In this document: one piece after another, positions 40,601 to 51,908 of the stretch | Layout of the letters: every line of letters starts with the position of its first letter | Numbering within the stretch: the stretch's first letter is position 1 | Assembly: GCA_002794735.1 (NCBI GenBank) | Contig: NBAZ01000017.1 | Coordinates: 1-64,000 of the forward strand | Source of the DNA: Pyrrhoderma lamaoense | Taxonomy: Eukaryota > Basidiomycota > Agaricomycetes > Hymenochaetales > Hymenochaetaceae | Length of the DNA stretch: 64,000 nucleotides | Direction of reading: 5' to 3' | Translations under genes and position numbers: made by a program | Notes under the pieces: generated by a model | What the model was told of the DNA's origin: nothing | What the model saw: only the letters and a program-made list of their open reading frames with translations | The model's database searches: none

Positions 40601-41413
40601 ATCCTCATACCACTCACATACAACATAGCCTACGGCGTCATAGCCGGCATCGTCTCCTACCTCCTCCTAAACGGTCTCCCATACCTCATTCGAAAAGCCT
40701 CAGGAGGACGAATCATCCCGCCCCTATACGACCTGGGTGAACAATGGAAGGTGCCACCTGGCGGGTTCGTACCCCGATGGATGAAGAACGTCGGTGCGGG
40801 TCGGTGGAGAGTCTGGGAGGAAGACCCAGCGGCGGTGCATGCTCTTCATCCTCAGATGCAGCTCTATACTTCCAATGGCGGTATGGGTATCGGAGGTATC
40901 GGAGGGATGGGAGAAGGAGACGCGTTCGGGTTAGGATCGAAGGCTCAGTTGAATTCGTTTACGAGTCAGGGAACGACAACGGCTCCTAGTTCTCCAAACA
41001 ACAACCATACCTTCCACATGAACGGGAGGAACGGGGGCTCTGGAGTCGTCATTAACATTTCTCCCAACGGAGGTGGGGGTGGAGTGATACTAGGCAACGA
41101 ACCAACCTCCGCTCTACCCCGCCTTCATCACTCTCAGCACCACCACCACCAACACCTAAACCAAACTCCCCAAAGTCCTCAAAATCAAACTCAGACTCAA
41201 TATCAAGGTCTATCGGTTGACGGCGACCGAGATCGAGACCGCACCTACGACCACCCATACGACGGATACGAGCCTCCAAGTCCTAGTCCCGGATTCGGGT
41301 ACGGGTTCGGGGAGAAAGAGAGGGAGAGGGAGAGTGAGAGTTTGAATTTGAGGCCTGAGTCTGGGGAGACGCGTGTTGAGTCTCCTGGGTATCCGCCTAG
41401 GAAGTTTGCGTGA
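34649..41413 (+). CDS. AzgA-type purine permease with expanded introns and two frame breaks
   Basis: Model: join(34649..34681, 35218..35298, 36282..36635, 38460..38567, 38999..39012, 39255..39326, 39547..39628, 39741..39939, 40050..40435, 40543..41413), about 733 aa. Hypoxanthine/adenine/guanine-proton symporter of the plasma membrane. Landmarks: [101 protein letters not shown] and [10 protein letters not shown]; then a 200-aa Gly/Ser/His-rich tail. Introns are 536, 983, 1824, 431, 242, 220, 112, 110 and 107 nt. Exon 5 is 14 nt. In exon 3 the frame slips by one base twice: between about 36360 and 36430, and at 36525 in GTCGGCTCGC, where the family's conserved VGLAPG needs one more base. All other exons are clean, so consensus error or a recent lesion are both possible. 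Confidence 0.82.
34687..34710 (+). repeat. TTTCG pentamer microsatellite in permease intron 1
   Basis: About five copies of GTTTC/TTTCG directly after the first donor site. Confidence 0.85.
35938..35981 (+). repeat. Heptamer tandem repeat (TTCTGGC)n in permease intron 2
   Basis: Five to six perfect copies of a TTCTGGC unit, inside the 983-nt intron. Length change here would be easy to score between strains. Confidence 0.9.
36644..36713 (+). repeat. CT microsatellite at start of permease intron 3
   Basis: About 70 nt of almost pure C and T (CTCTCTTTACTCTCTTC and similar), just after the exon 3 donor in the 1824-nt intron. Confidence 0.8.
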
Positions 41414-43855
41414 AAGTCATGAAAAAATGGAAAAATGGAAAAAAAAGATATAAGGGATCGGGTGTGGTATCTTGTTAGATTGGTTGATCATTGGTGAATG
41501 GGAGGATAGCGGACGGAGGATGGTGAATGGTGAATGGTGAATGGAGGATGGAGGATGGGTGGGGGTTGTGAAAAGACTTGGATCCTTTGTCTCTCTCTGT
41601 CTCTCTCTGTCTTCCTTTGTCCTCTTTGGTGTGGAGCCATATAGAGACCTTTGTTGTAGTGTCATGTAGTGAGAGAAGTCAAGAGTAGGTGGGGGGGGGA
41701 TGAAAAAAGTACTACTCCTTTCACGTATCTATTCTTTTCTTTCCTTTTCATCCTTTCCATCCTTTCCTTCCTCTCCCCTTCTTCAGTACTCAGTACTCAA
41801 TTTACGTTCCCACATACCTTGGGTCGCCTGGTTCCTTACCTGTCGTCGTCATCAGTGTCATTGTCACTGTCATGTGCATTTTTTTGAGAGGGGGGGGGGG
41901 ACTTTGTATGAGTTGTACGGTGTTTTTTTATCGGAGTCGTATGTGTGTGTGTACGGGGTTGTAAGCCTTTTGACGTTAACCTGTTCCATTCTCTCTCTCT
42001 CTCTTTTTTTATTACTTGTTTATTAGTCTTACTTTACTTTACTCTACTTCCCTCTCTCTCTCCCCTCCCCCCCTCTCTTTTCCTCCTTCCTTTTGTGTAA
42101 ACGTTAGACGTATTACACCTCTTGGTTTTTGAGAAAAAGACGAGTGTTTGTGCCTACCTGTGAAAGATGAAAGATGAAAGATGAAAGCAAGAGTGTAAAA
42201 TAAAAAATAAAAGAAAGTAAAAGATAAAGAAAAAGAAAGACAAGGAAACGTTCTCCCCTCATATTGTAACAATAACCTAACTGAGGACGAATGACTTTAT
42301 AATTTTTTTTTCTTTTATCTACTCTGCAACGACGACCGAACATAGTAGAAGCGTAAGCCCTAAGCCCTAAGCTCTGAAGGCCCTCTGCCCTCTTATTCAG
42401 GTTCTACTTTGAGAGTTCGTTAGCATGTTCAATGTTCGTGTTCATCGTTTTTTTTGTTCGTCAAGTATCTCTTCTTCACTGAACATGTACATGTACATGT
42501 ATGAGTAGAGTTACAATACGCTATAACGCATTAGTATAGTAATCCAGTACCCGGTATTTGGTATTTAGTATTTGGTACAGTGGGCAGTGGACAGTGGGTA
42601 GGTGGATAGTGGATGGTAGGTAAGTAGGTAGTGAGACGATGAAGCCACCTCCTCTCTTTGTATGCTCATGCACATGCACATGTATACATACGCAAATAAA
42701 TATTTAAGTGCGAACGGAATAGTAATCTCGGTAATCCGCATTTACTTCGAGACTTTGATTTTCATATCATCTCACCAGATACGTTGACTGGATTGGATAG
42801 TTCGGATTGGATCTTGAAAATTTGAATAAAACAGTAGCCTTGTCGTCGTCGTCGTAGCAGTAGTGACGGTACGAACAATTCCTATCTTCCTCCTTCCCCC
42901 CTTCTTCTTTTTATTTTCAGAAGAACTCACTAGACCCCCCTCCTATCCAATATTCGTAAATTCAGAATCTCATAATTCAACAAGATTTTCCATCACCTCC
43001 AAAGCCCAAAATTCTTCCGGTTTAACTTATAAAGGTTCTCCTCACCCCGGTTTCCAAAAACCCAATAACAAGTCCGAGGTCTTCTAGCTCCAGGAACCCT
43101 GATATGATCAATATGTTATTGATCAATGATCATTGAATAGTACGATCACCTATCCATCTACCGAATCAATACCTGCGTTACTTCTACGTGCCAAAAGTCC
43201 CAGGGACAACAAAAATCAAGATCTAAGGAAACTTGGAAGGAATTCGGGACGTCTTGATACTTCCTATACTTCTTTTACTCCATGCCTTTTTCGGTATGTT
43301 AAGTGCTTGCGGAGGAAGATCCAAGATTATAAAAGTTTAAAGAAGCCTCTCGCTTGATGCCCAGGAAAGTGAAATAAAATATGATGAATACCTCTCTGTT
43401 CAGTTATCGCGGTTGGATGTATGGAGGGTAGGCGAGATAACGGCGTCTCTTTTACTTACTAGTACAACAAAGTTGATGTAAGCGAGATACATGTGCAAAC
43501 TAGGCCTTTGGCTATTGCTACCCTTGTGGCATGTGCTGATATTATATTATATAGTATTTGTTATTATGATAACGGTTTTGAAAAATACGAACTCTCGTTT
43601 TTTTCCTTGCGATAAGAAGACTGGAAGTGATGAAATACTTATACAGAGCCAGGGATTTCTGATACCGACGTCTCAGATTTACGACATTTGAATGTCGGTC
43701 AAGTCACTATATCCCAGACATCGTAGTTCCAACCCTATTTTATTCAAGTGAATTTGAAAATACAGATACAGATACACACTCATCCGTGCACGTTTCCACA
43801 TGCATAAGATGCTACCTTTTTGTAAAAACAATAATTTCCGAGGAGATTTCTTTTT
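41414..43855. other. Repeat-rich intergenic region after the permease
   Basis: 2.4 kb between convergent genes. Short tandem repeats include AATGGTGAATGGTGAATGG (41.53 kb), GATGAAAGATGAAAGATGAA (42.17 kb) and CCCTAAGCCCTAAGC (42.36 kb), plus runs of seven to ten G (41.69 and 41.89 kb). No gene recognised; the region from 42.9 kb is ordinary. Confidence 0.5.
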
Positions 43856-45156
43856 TCAAGTGCATCCCAAAAACTCATCCAAACGACTGAGCACTTCCGT
43901 CTGCACATCAGCACTCACATCCCCCTTCGTCGTAGCATTCATAACACTAACACTCGCAAAACATCCACTAAGCCCTACCACATGACTTTCCGTTAACAAC
44001 CGATCGGACCCACACGTCTCCACATCCGGGGCGGTACTACTCGTCGCTGAATTAACACGCGTCAACACGAACGTGTATGCGTCCGCCGAGCCACAACTCC
44101 CTGTAGCTCCATGAAAGTTCACGTTGAGGATAATACCAGAGGGCAATATAGGAGAAGAACCAGAACCTTCTAAAAGAGCTTGTACAAACGTCGTGCTCAG
44201 ACTAGCGAACACCTCCGCTGTCGTCGTTGACGAAGAGGATGTATTGAGAGTTGTGTACGAAACTTGTGAGCCACCAGATCCTGAGAAGGCTATAGAAGGA
44301 ATTCCTTCCTTGGCGCCTTCACATGCTGCACCTCTTTTAGTTATAACGATGATGAAATGAGTATAAGGTACGTGAGAAGCAATACCCTTAAGAATATAAT
44401 TTCCCCGTATATGTGTGGTTTTGTACTTACACAGTTCCAGAGGTTAAGTCCCCAAGGCCAAGATTAGTACCCACGTTTGGACCTGAAACAACCAAGTCCG
44501 GCACAGTACCATCAAAGAAGGGAGGTGCGATAGTTTGTATGCCAAGTTTTACGGATGTTACCCTATATATTAATAAATATATAAAACATCAACGATATAT
44601 TTTACTTTTTCTTCTTGAGAGTTAAAAGTATAATACCGGAGAAACTCACGGGAACGAGTTAACATAGTTCAACCGAGCTAAATCGAGTGAAACAAATTTT
44701 CAGGTTTCCTCCGTAAGCAAAACCGTTCGAGAATGGCACTAATTATGGATACACATACGATTATCTGGATCCGAGCCTGTAGCAGGAGAGTCCGGTGGAC
44801 AGGAGGAGAACTCGCATCCAGAGGAACCTACAGGAGTAGGTGTTGCGTCCGACGACCCAGTTCCAGACTCATTTTCAGCAGGTGCAGAAAGAACGACCTA
44901 TAAGGATAAGATATTCATATTTATGTGGTTATCAGAATTTCTACTATACATATGAAAAGGAAATCACAACAAAGAGAAATAAATAACATACGTTGAAACC
45001 GGCCTCATTCAAAGCCGTATTCAAAGCTCTGATATTTGCCACTGCCCATCCATCATCATTACTCTGCAATATCTTCACCTGAGCCCCACATATCCCCAAC
45101 AAGAAGGGAAGAAGGAAAAGTCGTCTAAGCGCAGTCGGGGACATCGTCGAATCCAA
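43856..45156 (-). CDS. Secreted SurE-type phosphatase / nucleotidase, copy 1
   Basis: Model: complement(join(43856..44333, 44431..44562, 44650..44677, 44759..44897, 44992..45156)), 313 aa, intact. A signal peptide (TALRRLFLLPFLLGICGAQ) precedes the SurE fold. The metal-binding NDDG motif is in LQSNDDGWAVANIRALN, and the second block VVLSAPAENESGTGSSDATP and GPNVG in VVSGPNVGTNLGL are as in the family. SurE proteins dephosphorylate nucleoside monophosphates with divalent metal; fungal secreted members are often called acid phosphatases. The four Cys in the insert GCEFSSCPP and at the C-terminus (GLSGCFAS, LGC) suggest disulfides outside the cell. Exon lengths match the copy at 53.9 kb, including a 28-nt exon. 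A likely TATA (TATAAATAC, minus strand) lies near 45188. Confidence 0.9.
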
Positions 45157-46950
45157 ACACTGACATCAACAGGCCACTCGTACTCGTATTTATACACTTC
45201 TGTTATATCAGTAATCAATTCCATATTCAATCATACATAAACAACAAAGCTATCTGAGTATCTCAACAATCTGTTACCGATGCGCACGTTGGCAGTTCAA
45301 TTACACGTGGGCACGGAAACCTCAAAAGAGGTTACTCTTCCAAGTCACCCCGCAGCGGAGAACCTCATGGATTTTTTCTGCAGTTTATCAAGGAAGTCTC
45401 GAGACTTCATTATTTTCATCTATTCTCAGACACGACACGTAGCAAAGAATTCAATGATATAATGAGCCAGGACACGTTCTAGACTATAATATAGTAGCAG
45501 AAGCAGTCAAAGATGCTATAAATACATACATGTAGTTTGTAGCTCCGCCGGAGCCATCCGTATCAAATAAGCTTATGCGTTACATAACTAAGCACCACAG
45601 TAAACTGAATTTTTATATCGTTTAATGAGACAATGATATTTTATTCCTTAAGTCTCGATACAGTCGATACAGATCATGAAGCACTAGACATTAATGATAC
45701 ACAAAAGTCTATTACTTAGGGGTCCGGTCAAACTATCAGTTTCTGCTTCACTGATTACTTGTAAGTGGTTAACATATAAACCCAGATTGTCCTTTCTTTG
45801 ACCAGACGTAGTATCATGCTAAAAAGAGCAAAAAACATAAACCCGACTTAAGATCTAATTCGAGACTCGTGATAGTATTGTATCTATTGCAGACACGGCG
45901 AGATGTTAAATTTTACAAAAATAACACTTTTGGCCTCCACCTATCGACGTTCTTATCAACCTACCATGTGTATACAATACGAGGAAACTGAGTATGTATG
46001 ATAGGCTAATGGCTTATCACCTTGCAACGCACTTGGGATACTGATTGTATTAATGACAGGTGTACGAGTCAGACTGGAATCACACGGCGATTAGAAAGTC
46101 TGGAGCATATACCTTCAAGTACTTTTAGCAGCTTGGCCGTCTACCGCTGGAAAATAGGATTGAAAGGTTAGTCACTACTCCCTATATCTTAAAAGTTGGC
46201 ATAATGTCAAGACATTGCTTTGTCCGGAATTTGATTTGGGACACGTTAAAGAGGAATCGAACTTTTTAGATAAGCTGATTCACTTGAATAGATTCAGACC
46301 ATCAGATTACTAATCATTCTTGAAAACACAATTGTAAGATACAAACTTATTCAAGTTATTGTTTTCTACAATCTTACGGCGTTTTCTCAGCGCCAAGAAT
46401 AAGAAGTGAAAAGGTGAGACAAAGAAACAATGCATCGGCAAGGTAACGTAAATCTTCTCTTCTCGTAAGAATGCACACATACCGTAATTCAGGGTTTTTT
46501 CTTACCATTAGCCTGTATGCGAACTTTTTGGGTGAAAAGCGAGAAGTATGAATTTTTTAGGAAAGTACCTAAGCTCATTCCACCACAGTGTCAAAAACCA
46601 CAGTTGAACACAGCAGCACCAAATCGGTATTAAAACCAAATAAGGGTCCCGTTTCGGTGGCAAGCGACCACCTAAAGCCTAGGAGGTGGAAACTTCTTTT
46701 CTTCTCAATGTCTTGGATAAAACATGTAAAACGAGAGAGCGTTCCTTATTTGGAAAGACACAGGCCCAAGTATCTTGTTCAGTAACAATCAACCCGAATA
46801 TGTGTCAGTCCTTAGGCCGGATCAATACACAATCCACATCCCTTGAAGGCCCAACACGATTACAATTTAAATACAACATGCAATAATCTCTCCTCCTCAC
46901 CTCATAAACTCGACCTCCAACCACCAACTACTGACTTCTCCAACTTTGAT
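45157..46950. other. Intergenic between divergent SurE copy 1 and the F-box-like gene
   Basis: 1.8 kb, AT-rich, no gene recognised. The plus frame of the F-box-like gene is open back to about 46843 but has no ATG there. Confidence 0.45.
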
Positions 46951-48585
46951 ATGAGACCTAGACCTTGCAAAACCGATGCATGCAGGAGAATACTCAGTAG
47001 CCCTGCTACGGTACAGATCATATTTGACCACCTCAGAACTCTGGAGAAAGACAAAAGATGGTTCTTGAAGATTGGACTCTCCTGCATAAACAAATGGTGG
47101 TCTGAAGCTGCACTAGACGCATATTGGAGTGAAGTTCATAATGAAGATCTTATCGTTGGTACAATATGCCTTCCCGAGAAAAAACACATACCGAAAAAAA
47201 AGAGGAGAAAAATTCGTAAGAGGAATGGGAAATGGGCATATCCTAGGAACAAGGAGGAAAGGAAAAGATATCCATCCCAGGTTCTTGAAAATTCTTACTC
47301 ATTCGTAAAACTAATATCAGTACCGGTGAGCATATATTACGAATTCCCTATCCATCCACTAACATTAATGTACGACGGGGATCATATGAAACAGACCTAC
47401 GACATTGGTTGGGACAGATTTTTCGCTTGCGCAAAGCGTGTTGAGAGTATCACTTTTCAGAATTATTACTGCCTAGAAGTCTATCAAACGATCAACAGGA
47501 TGCATGGATACTACGGGAAGGGACCACTCATGCCCAAATTAAGATCGGTCTATCTTAAATTTGGTAGTTCTAGGGAAATAGGAATCACATTTGAAATTCT
47601 GAAGATGCTCCAGGGCTCAGGATTGATTGAAGAAGTGACCATCGTGAAAGGCCCGGATCGGAGAAAGAGTAGTATCCAGAAAGAAGAGGATGCTATATTT
47701 GAGCTATTGGTCAGAGGAATTAAATATGGGCGAATCAGGAATTTCACGGTTGCGCGCACAGGCCAAAATGGATACTCAAAGGCTAATCTAGAAAAGATTC
47801 GACCTATGATACGTTCCTTAATCTCATATCCGTTGGAAATCGAGTTGTTCAGCACAAGAGAAATTCGAAGTCTACACGAAGATCCACAAATAGGGTACAT
47901 CGGGACACCCACTCGGGCCAGTCTGAAGTACAGAAAACGTCATCCTAAGGTTCTATGGCTTAAAAAGTTGATGTCTACTCTACGGGACGTTGACACAGTT
48001 ACAAGCATTTCGGATCTTACTGAAATTTTGTTAGAACGCTCGACTCCTCTCCATCTAACTCGACTCGCCGCATATGCCTCAAAGTGGTATTCTGTCACGG
48101 AGCTGAAGAATTGTCTTGAGGTGCTTGCAAATTCTTGTCCTCTGCTTAAAAAGATCATACTTTGTGATGCTTTGCGAAAAGTCCCCAAAGAAAGAAGAAG
48201 TTATGTGACAGTAAACGACATCTCATCAATATCATTGTTGAAACATCTTGAAACAATATGTATCTGGTGTAACGGTATAAAAGGATTTGTGGTAAAGGAC
48301 AAGGATCTATTGAAGCTTTTGTGTGATGAAATCTCAAAAAATCTGGTTTTTTTCAACCTCAATTCTGGAACCATATTCGACGTAGATTATGGTAAATTCC
48401 AATCAGTTCTGTGTCGAATAAGTCAGAAGACGAAGGAGACGGAGCAGAAGTTAGACGTAACATTCAATCGCAAGTATAATCCTAAGTTGGGTTTTCAATG
48501 TCCGCCAAGGAGCGACAATATTGATACCAGCTTACGAGTAATGCGAGGAAAAATTTGTCATCGTACACGGTATCCAAGACGTTGA
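46951..48585 (+). CDS. F-box-like protein with degenerate leucine-rich region
   Basis: Single exon, 544 aa from ATG 46951 (MRPRPCKTDACRRIL). Residues about 15-60 look like an F-box: SSPATVQIIFDHLRTLEK, then CINKWWSEAALDAYWSEV, with the terminal W/LW pattern common in Agaricomycete F-box proteins. The rest is a long region with repeated LKKLMSTL/LTEILLERS/LEVLANSCPLLKKI segments, consistent with irregular LRRs. Such proteins recruit substrates to SCF ubiquitin ligases; members expand greatly in mushrooms and targets are unknown. Rich in Lys (KKHIPKKKRRKIRKRNGK), which could act as a nuclear signal. Intronless, unlike its neighbours. Confidence 0.65.
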   Translation: MRPRPCKTDACRRILSSPATVQIIFDHLRTLEKDKRWFLKIGLSCINKWWSEAALDAYWSEVHNEDLIVGTICLPEKKHIPKKKRRKIRKRNGKWAYPRNKEERKRYPSQVLENSYSFVKLISVPVSIYYEFPIHPLTLMYDGDHMKQTYDIGWDRFFACAKRVESITFQNYYCLEVYQTINRMHGYYGKGPLMPKLRSVYLKFGSSREIGITFEILKMLQGSGLIEEVTIVKGPDRRKSSIQKEEDAIFELLVRGIKYGRIRNFTVARTGQNGYSKANLEKIRPMIRSLISYPLEIELFSTREIRSLHEDPQIGYIGTPTRASLKYRKRHPKVLWLKKLMSTLRDVDTVTSISDLTEILLERSTPLHLTRLAAYASKWYSVTELKNCLEVLANSCPLLKKIILCDALRKVPKERRSYVTVNDISSISLLKHLETICIWCNGIKGFVVKDKDLLKLLCDEISKNLVFFNLNSGTIFDVDYGKFQSVLCRISQKTKETEQKLDVTFNRKYNPKLGFQCPPRSDNIDTSLRVMRGKICHRTRYPRR

Positions 48586-49091
48586 TTGGCTTACAAGTTG
48601 CTGGCAGATATACATACTTGCCCCTACTTGTGATATTTTACATGCGAATTGATAGGTCTGAGACCTTCCATGGACATATGCTCACGGATCTTATTCTGTG
48701 ATTGGATTTTGAATTCGTATTTTTTTTCTTTTTATGATTACTATACTACTTATACCTCTCCCCCATCATATGTCTATTCATACTCATCCATGTTTACCAC
48801 TAATAATAAAGCATTCGAAATGGATCTCAGAGCTGCGACGGGAATAGGTCAAAGACTTACTCTTTACGCATTGAAAGTGCAGTAGCATTTTTCCCAAGTG
48901 GAATTACTCACCGTTGCTATCAGTTCAATAGTCATCTTAAGAGTGTGTGTATTTGGCTTACTTATACTAGAAGATGTGATGACTACTCGATTTTAGAAGT
49001 CCGCCGGCACGTTCCGCACGCTAATCCATCGTGTTACAACTTGCTATGAAAGTGCAGACTGAGACTTACTTTCCATCGACAATACAAAATA
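48586..49091. other. Intergenic before mago nashi
   Basis: No gene seen; 3' flank of the F-box-like gene and promoter of mago. Confidence 0.5.
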
Positions 49092-50059
49092 ATGTCAGGC
49101 CTCGAGAAAGACCCTTTCTACTTGAGGTAGGACAAACTTCTACTACGAGCCGATAAAAGATATCAAACTGACTGAAGGCTTTACACTCTAGATACTAGTC
49201 TGTATTTCCTTGAAATTGCGACAGAATCTATATGCTCACTGTTCAACTAAACTTCGGACATTTTTGCTTGTTTACAGCACGGGACACTCGGGAAGCATGG
49301 TCATGAATTTTTAGAGTTCGAATACTCTCATGGCCGTCTGAGATACGCAAATAACTCTAATTACAGAAATGATAGTCTTATTCGAAAAGAGAGTATGTAG
49401 TATTGGTTAAGATTTCGCTTCCTCGTTGCTGATGCTTTGTTCCCATTCTTATCATTCTTTCATATACTTGTCGTTCTAAAATAGTGTGGATTGGGCCGTT
49501 GGTAGTTAAGGAACTAAAAAGGATTGTAGAGTCAAGCGAAATCGTCAAGTATGTTATTCCACGTATAACCACAACGATATAGACTGACGCGTTCCTCCTT
49601 ATTATTATTATGTGTGATATAGAGAAGACGACGCCAACTGGCCAAAGAAAAATATAGTCGGAAAACAGGAACTGGAAATCCGGCTGGGAGTGACCATATC
49701 GCCTTTGAAGTGAGTATTTTCCGTTTCATTTCGTTTCGCAGGCCGCTTATGCGCATTTTCACGCTCTTGTGCAATATTAGACAGCAAAGATCGGTCCCTT
49801 GTAGACATTCAAGACAGTGAGGATCCCGAAGGCCTTCGCGTCTTCTACTATCTCATCCAAGATCTAAAGGTATGTACAGTATTCTCAGTATTGGTGTGTA
49901 GCTTGCCATTTTAGTGAATGATGGTAGCAACCAACGCGTCATGCTGCATTTGTTTCGTTACCTTTGTCTTTGGTATACTCAGCTTTACTGATATGTTAAT
50001 ACTTTTAGTCAATTATTTTCTCACTCATCTCCTTGCACTTCAAGATTAAACCTATATAG
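49092..50059 (+). CDS. mago: Mago nashi (exon junction complex), with a 6-nt microexon and three frame breaks
   Basis: Model: join(49092..49126, 49192..49197, 49278..49392, 49485..49548, 49623..49709, 49781..49869, 50009..50059). Mago pairs with Y14 in the exon junction complex on spliced mRNA. Conserved blocks: [66 protein letters not shown] and the end [12 protein letters not shown]. Exon 2 is ATACTA only; it supplies the invariant YY and puts exons 1 and 3 in phase. One base is missing at each of three sites, all in Gly codons (about 49292, 49688, 49794). Restoring length gives 450 nt, 149 aa, the family size. All splice sites are good, so this is either a single real gene with consensus errors or a very young pseudogene. 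Confidence 0.83.
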
Positions 50060-50383
50060 TAAACAATAACCAGTATCTCTATCATATCCTCTTGTCTTTC
50101 TTTTGTTCTTTCTTAATGACAAAACTAACTAGCCATATTGTACTCTTTTGTCAAATATATTTTGATGTGGAATAGCTACATTAAACAAAGCATGGAAAGC
50201 GGTGTGATTGGGTACAGACAGAAGGCTCTGCATTTGTGTGAATTCATTTTATAGAGAACAACATACATAAGCGATCAGCTTCCTCTTCCATATAAATATT
50301 TAATATTTCACTAGTTTTGCTCTTCTGCGCCATCAACTCAGAATTGAGAATCTATGGTGAAGATTCTGAAGAAACAGTGAGAG
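50060..50383. other. Intergenic: EAF3-like promoter
   Basis: A 324-bp gap between two plus-strand genes; nothing but AT-rich promoter sequence seen. Confidence 0.5.
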
Positions 50384-51908
50384 ATGCCGCCAAGGAAGTC
50401 AATAACGACGCGACTCGGGCTCGGTTCAAGCGCGTCACTTGCATCTACTCCCTCACCTACCACAGGCTTTCGCTCTAGCATGACATCTCAGAGCAAGGCG
50501 TCTAATGAAGTCCCTGCTTCCTCTTTATATTCTCCAAATGAGCGTGTCCTATGTTACCACCTGAATCTTATCTATGAAGCCAAGGTTCTTAAAGCTGAGA
50601 ACTTTGCAGAGAATAACTCTCCGTCCGGAATTCCTGGGCCTCATTTTTTTGTACATTACAAAGGGTGGAAACAGACGTACGTCCGTTATAGCTTATCTAC
50701 ACTCGACAGTAGCTGACATATGCATCTATCCTTTTGGTTGTTGTCCTATTTCACTCCAATTTTCTATGTTTGGTCCCGGGAAACGAAATCTCCGGGTACT
50801 ATGTAAATTAATCTGACTCTGGTGGATATTTCTCATTTTAAGCTGGGACGAATGGGTCCCTCCTGCGCGATTACTCAAATACAATGACGAAAACGTGCAA
50901 CTCCAAAAACAAGTCAATGGCGTCAGCCAGCCCCAAAACAAGGATGCTGCAATTACCTCATCTATATCTATATCTAAAGGAGTTACAGGAAATAAGACTG
51001 CAGGTTCTGTTAGCACCGCGGGGAGATCTGGAGGGGTGGGAAAAGGAACAAGAGGGACGAAGAGAGGGAGAGAAGATGTATGTATAGGCCTTATATTTCT
51101 CTCTTTCATGGTCGAGTCGATGAAAGAAACTCATGTTCATACTTAGGATGACGGACCCCGGAAAGTCGAAATGAAGCTTGATGTTCCAAATGTTTTGAAA
51201 TCTGTACTAGTGGATGATGGGAATTCGTTACCAAAGATAACCAGGTACTTTGAGAACCTTTTAAGTTCTGTGGTGGCCGGCACATATTTATGTATCTTAT
51301 CAGCTTGTATCCTTGCCTCGGAAGCCGACTGTGTCGGAGTTACTTGATGAATTTCAGGTTTGGGCATTGGCCCAGAATCAGCAATTACCCAAGGCTCAAT
51401 CGCTATTACCGAGCATAACAAATGGACTACGGATGTACTTCGATCAGGCGATTGGATCTATCCTCTTATATCGCTTTGAGAGGGTACAATATTCAGAAGC
51501 TCGCAAGAAGTATTTCTCCGGCCCAACAGTAAAAATTCCTGAGCAAAAACGAATGAGTGAGATATATGGAGCGGAGCATCTACTACGGATGCTGGGTGAG
51601 TAGTTTGGTCCTATAGTCACTGTCACCACTATTTACGTGATCCCATCTCGTGTGCCTTGTTGTATAGTTAATCTCCCTGGTATGGTTGTTCAATCCAAGA
51701 TGGATGTTGACTCTGTGAACATCCTTACGGACTTTGTACATTGGCTGTTCACGTACGTGCAAAATCTTCACTCCTCTGTGTATCTACCACCGGATAGGAG
51801 TTCACAGTACTTCTCTATTTCAGATACATGATACAGGAGCGTGGGCGGATTTTCATGAAGGAGTATGAGACTGCCTCATCTCACTACATTTCTCAGTCTC
51901 GATCATGA
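50384..51908 (+). CDS. EAF3: MRG15/Eaf3 chromodomain protein, one junction out of phase
   Basis: Model: join(50384..50676, 50843..51077, 51147..51244, 51304..51595, 51668..51752, 51824..51908), about 362 aa. Eaf3/Alp13 is shared by NuA4 acetyltransferase and Rpd3S deacetylase and reads H3K36 methylation. The chromodomain is visible ([43 protein letters not shown]), as is the MRG domain (LVSLPRKPTVSELLDEF, YFDQAIGSILLYRFER, IYGAEHLLRML), ending EYETASSHYISQSRS. The Ser/Thr-rich 45-aa leader before the chromodomain is longer than in yeast. Exon 3 ends in phase 2 while exon 4 (LVSLPR) needs phase 0, so one base is missing at the donor AACCAGGTAC, for example one G. Confidence 0.86.

Noticed and set aside
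42350..42372. CCCTAAGCCCTAAGC, telomere-like
   Set aside because: Only two or three imperfect copies, internal, and next to ordinary microsatellites.
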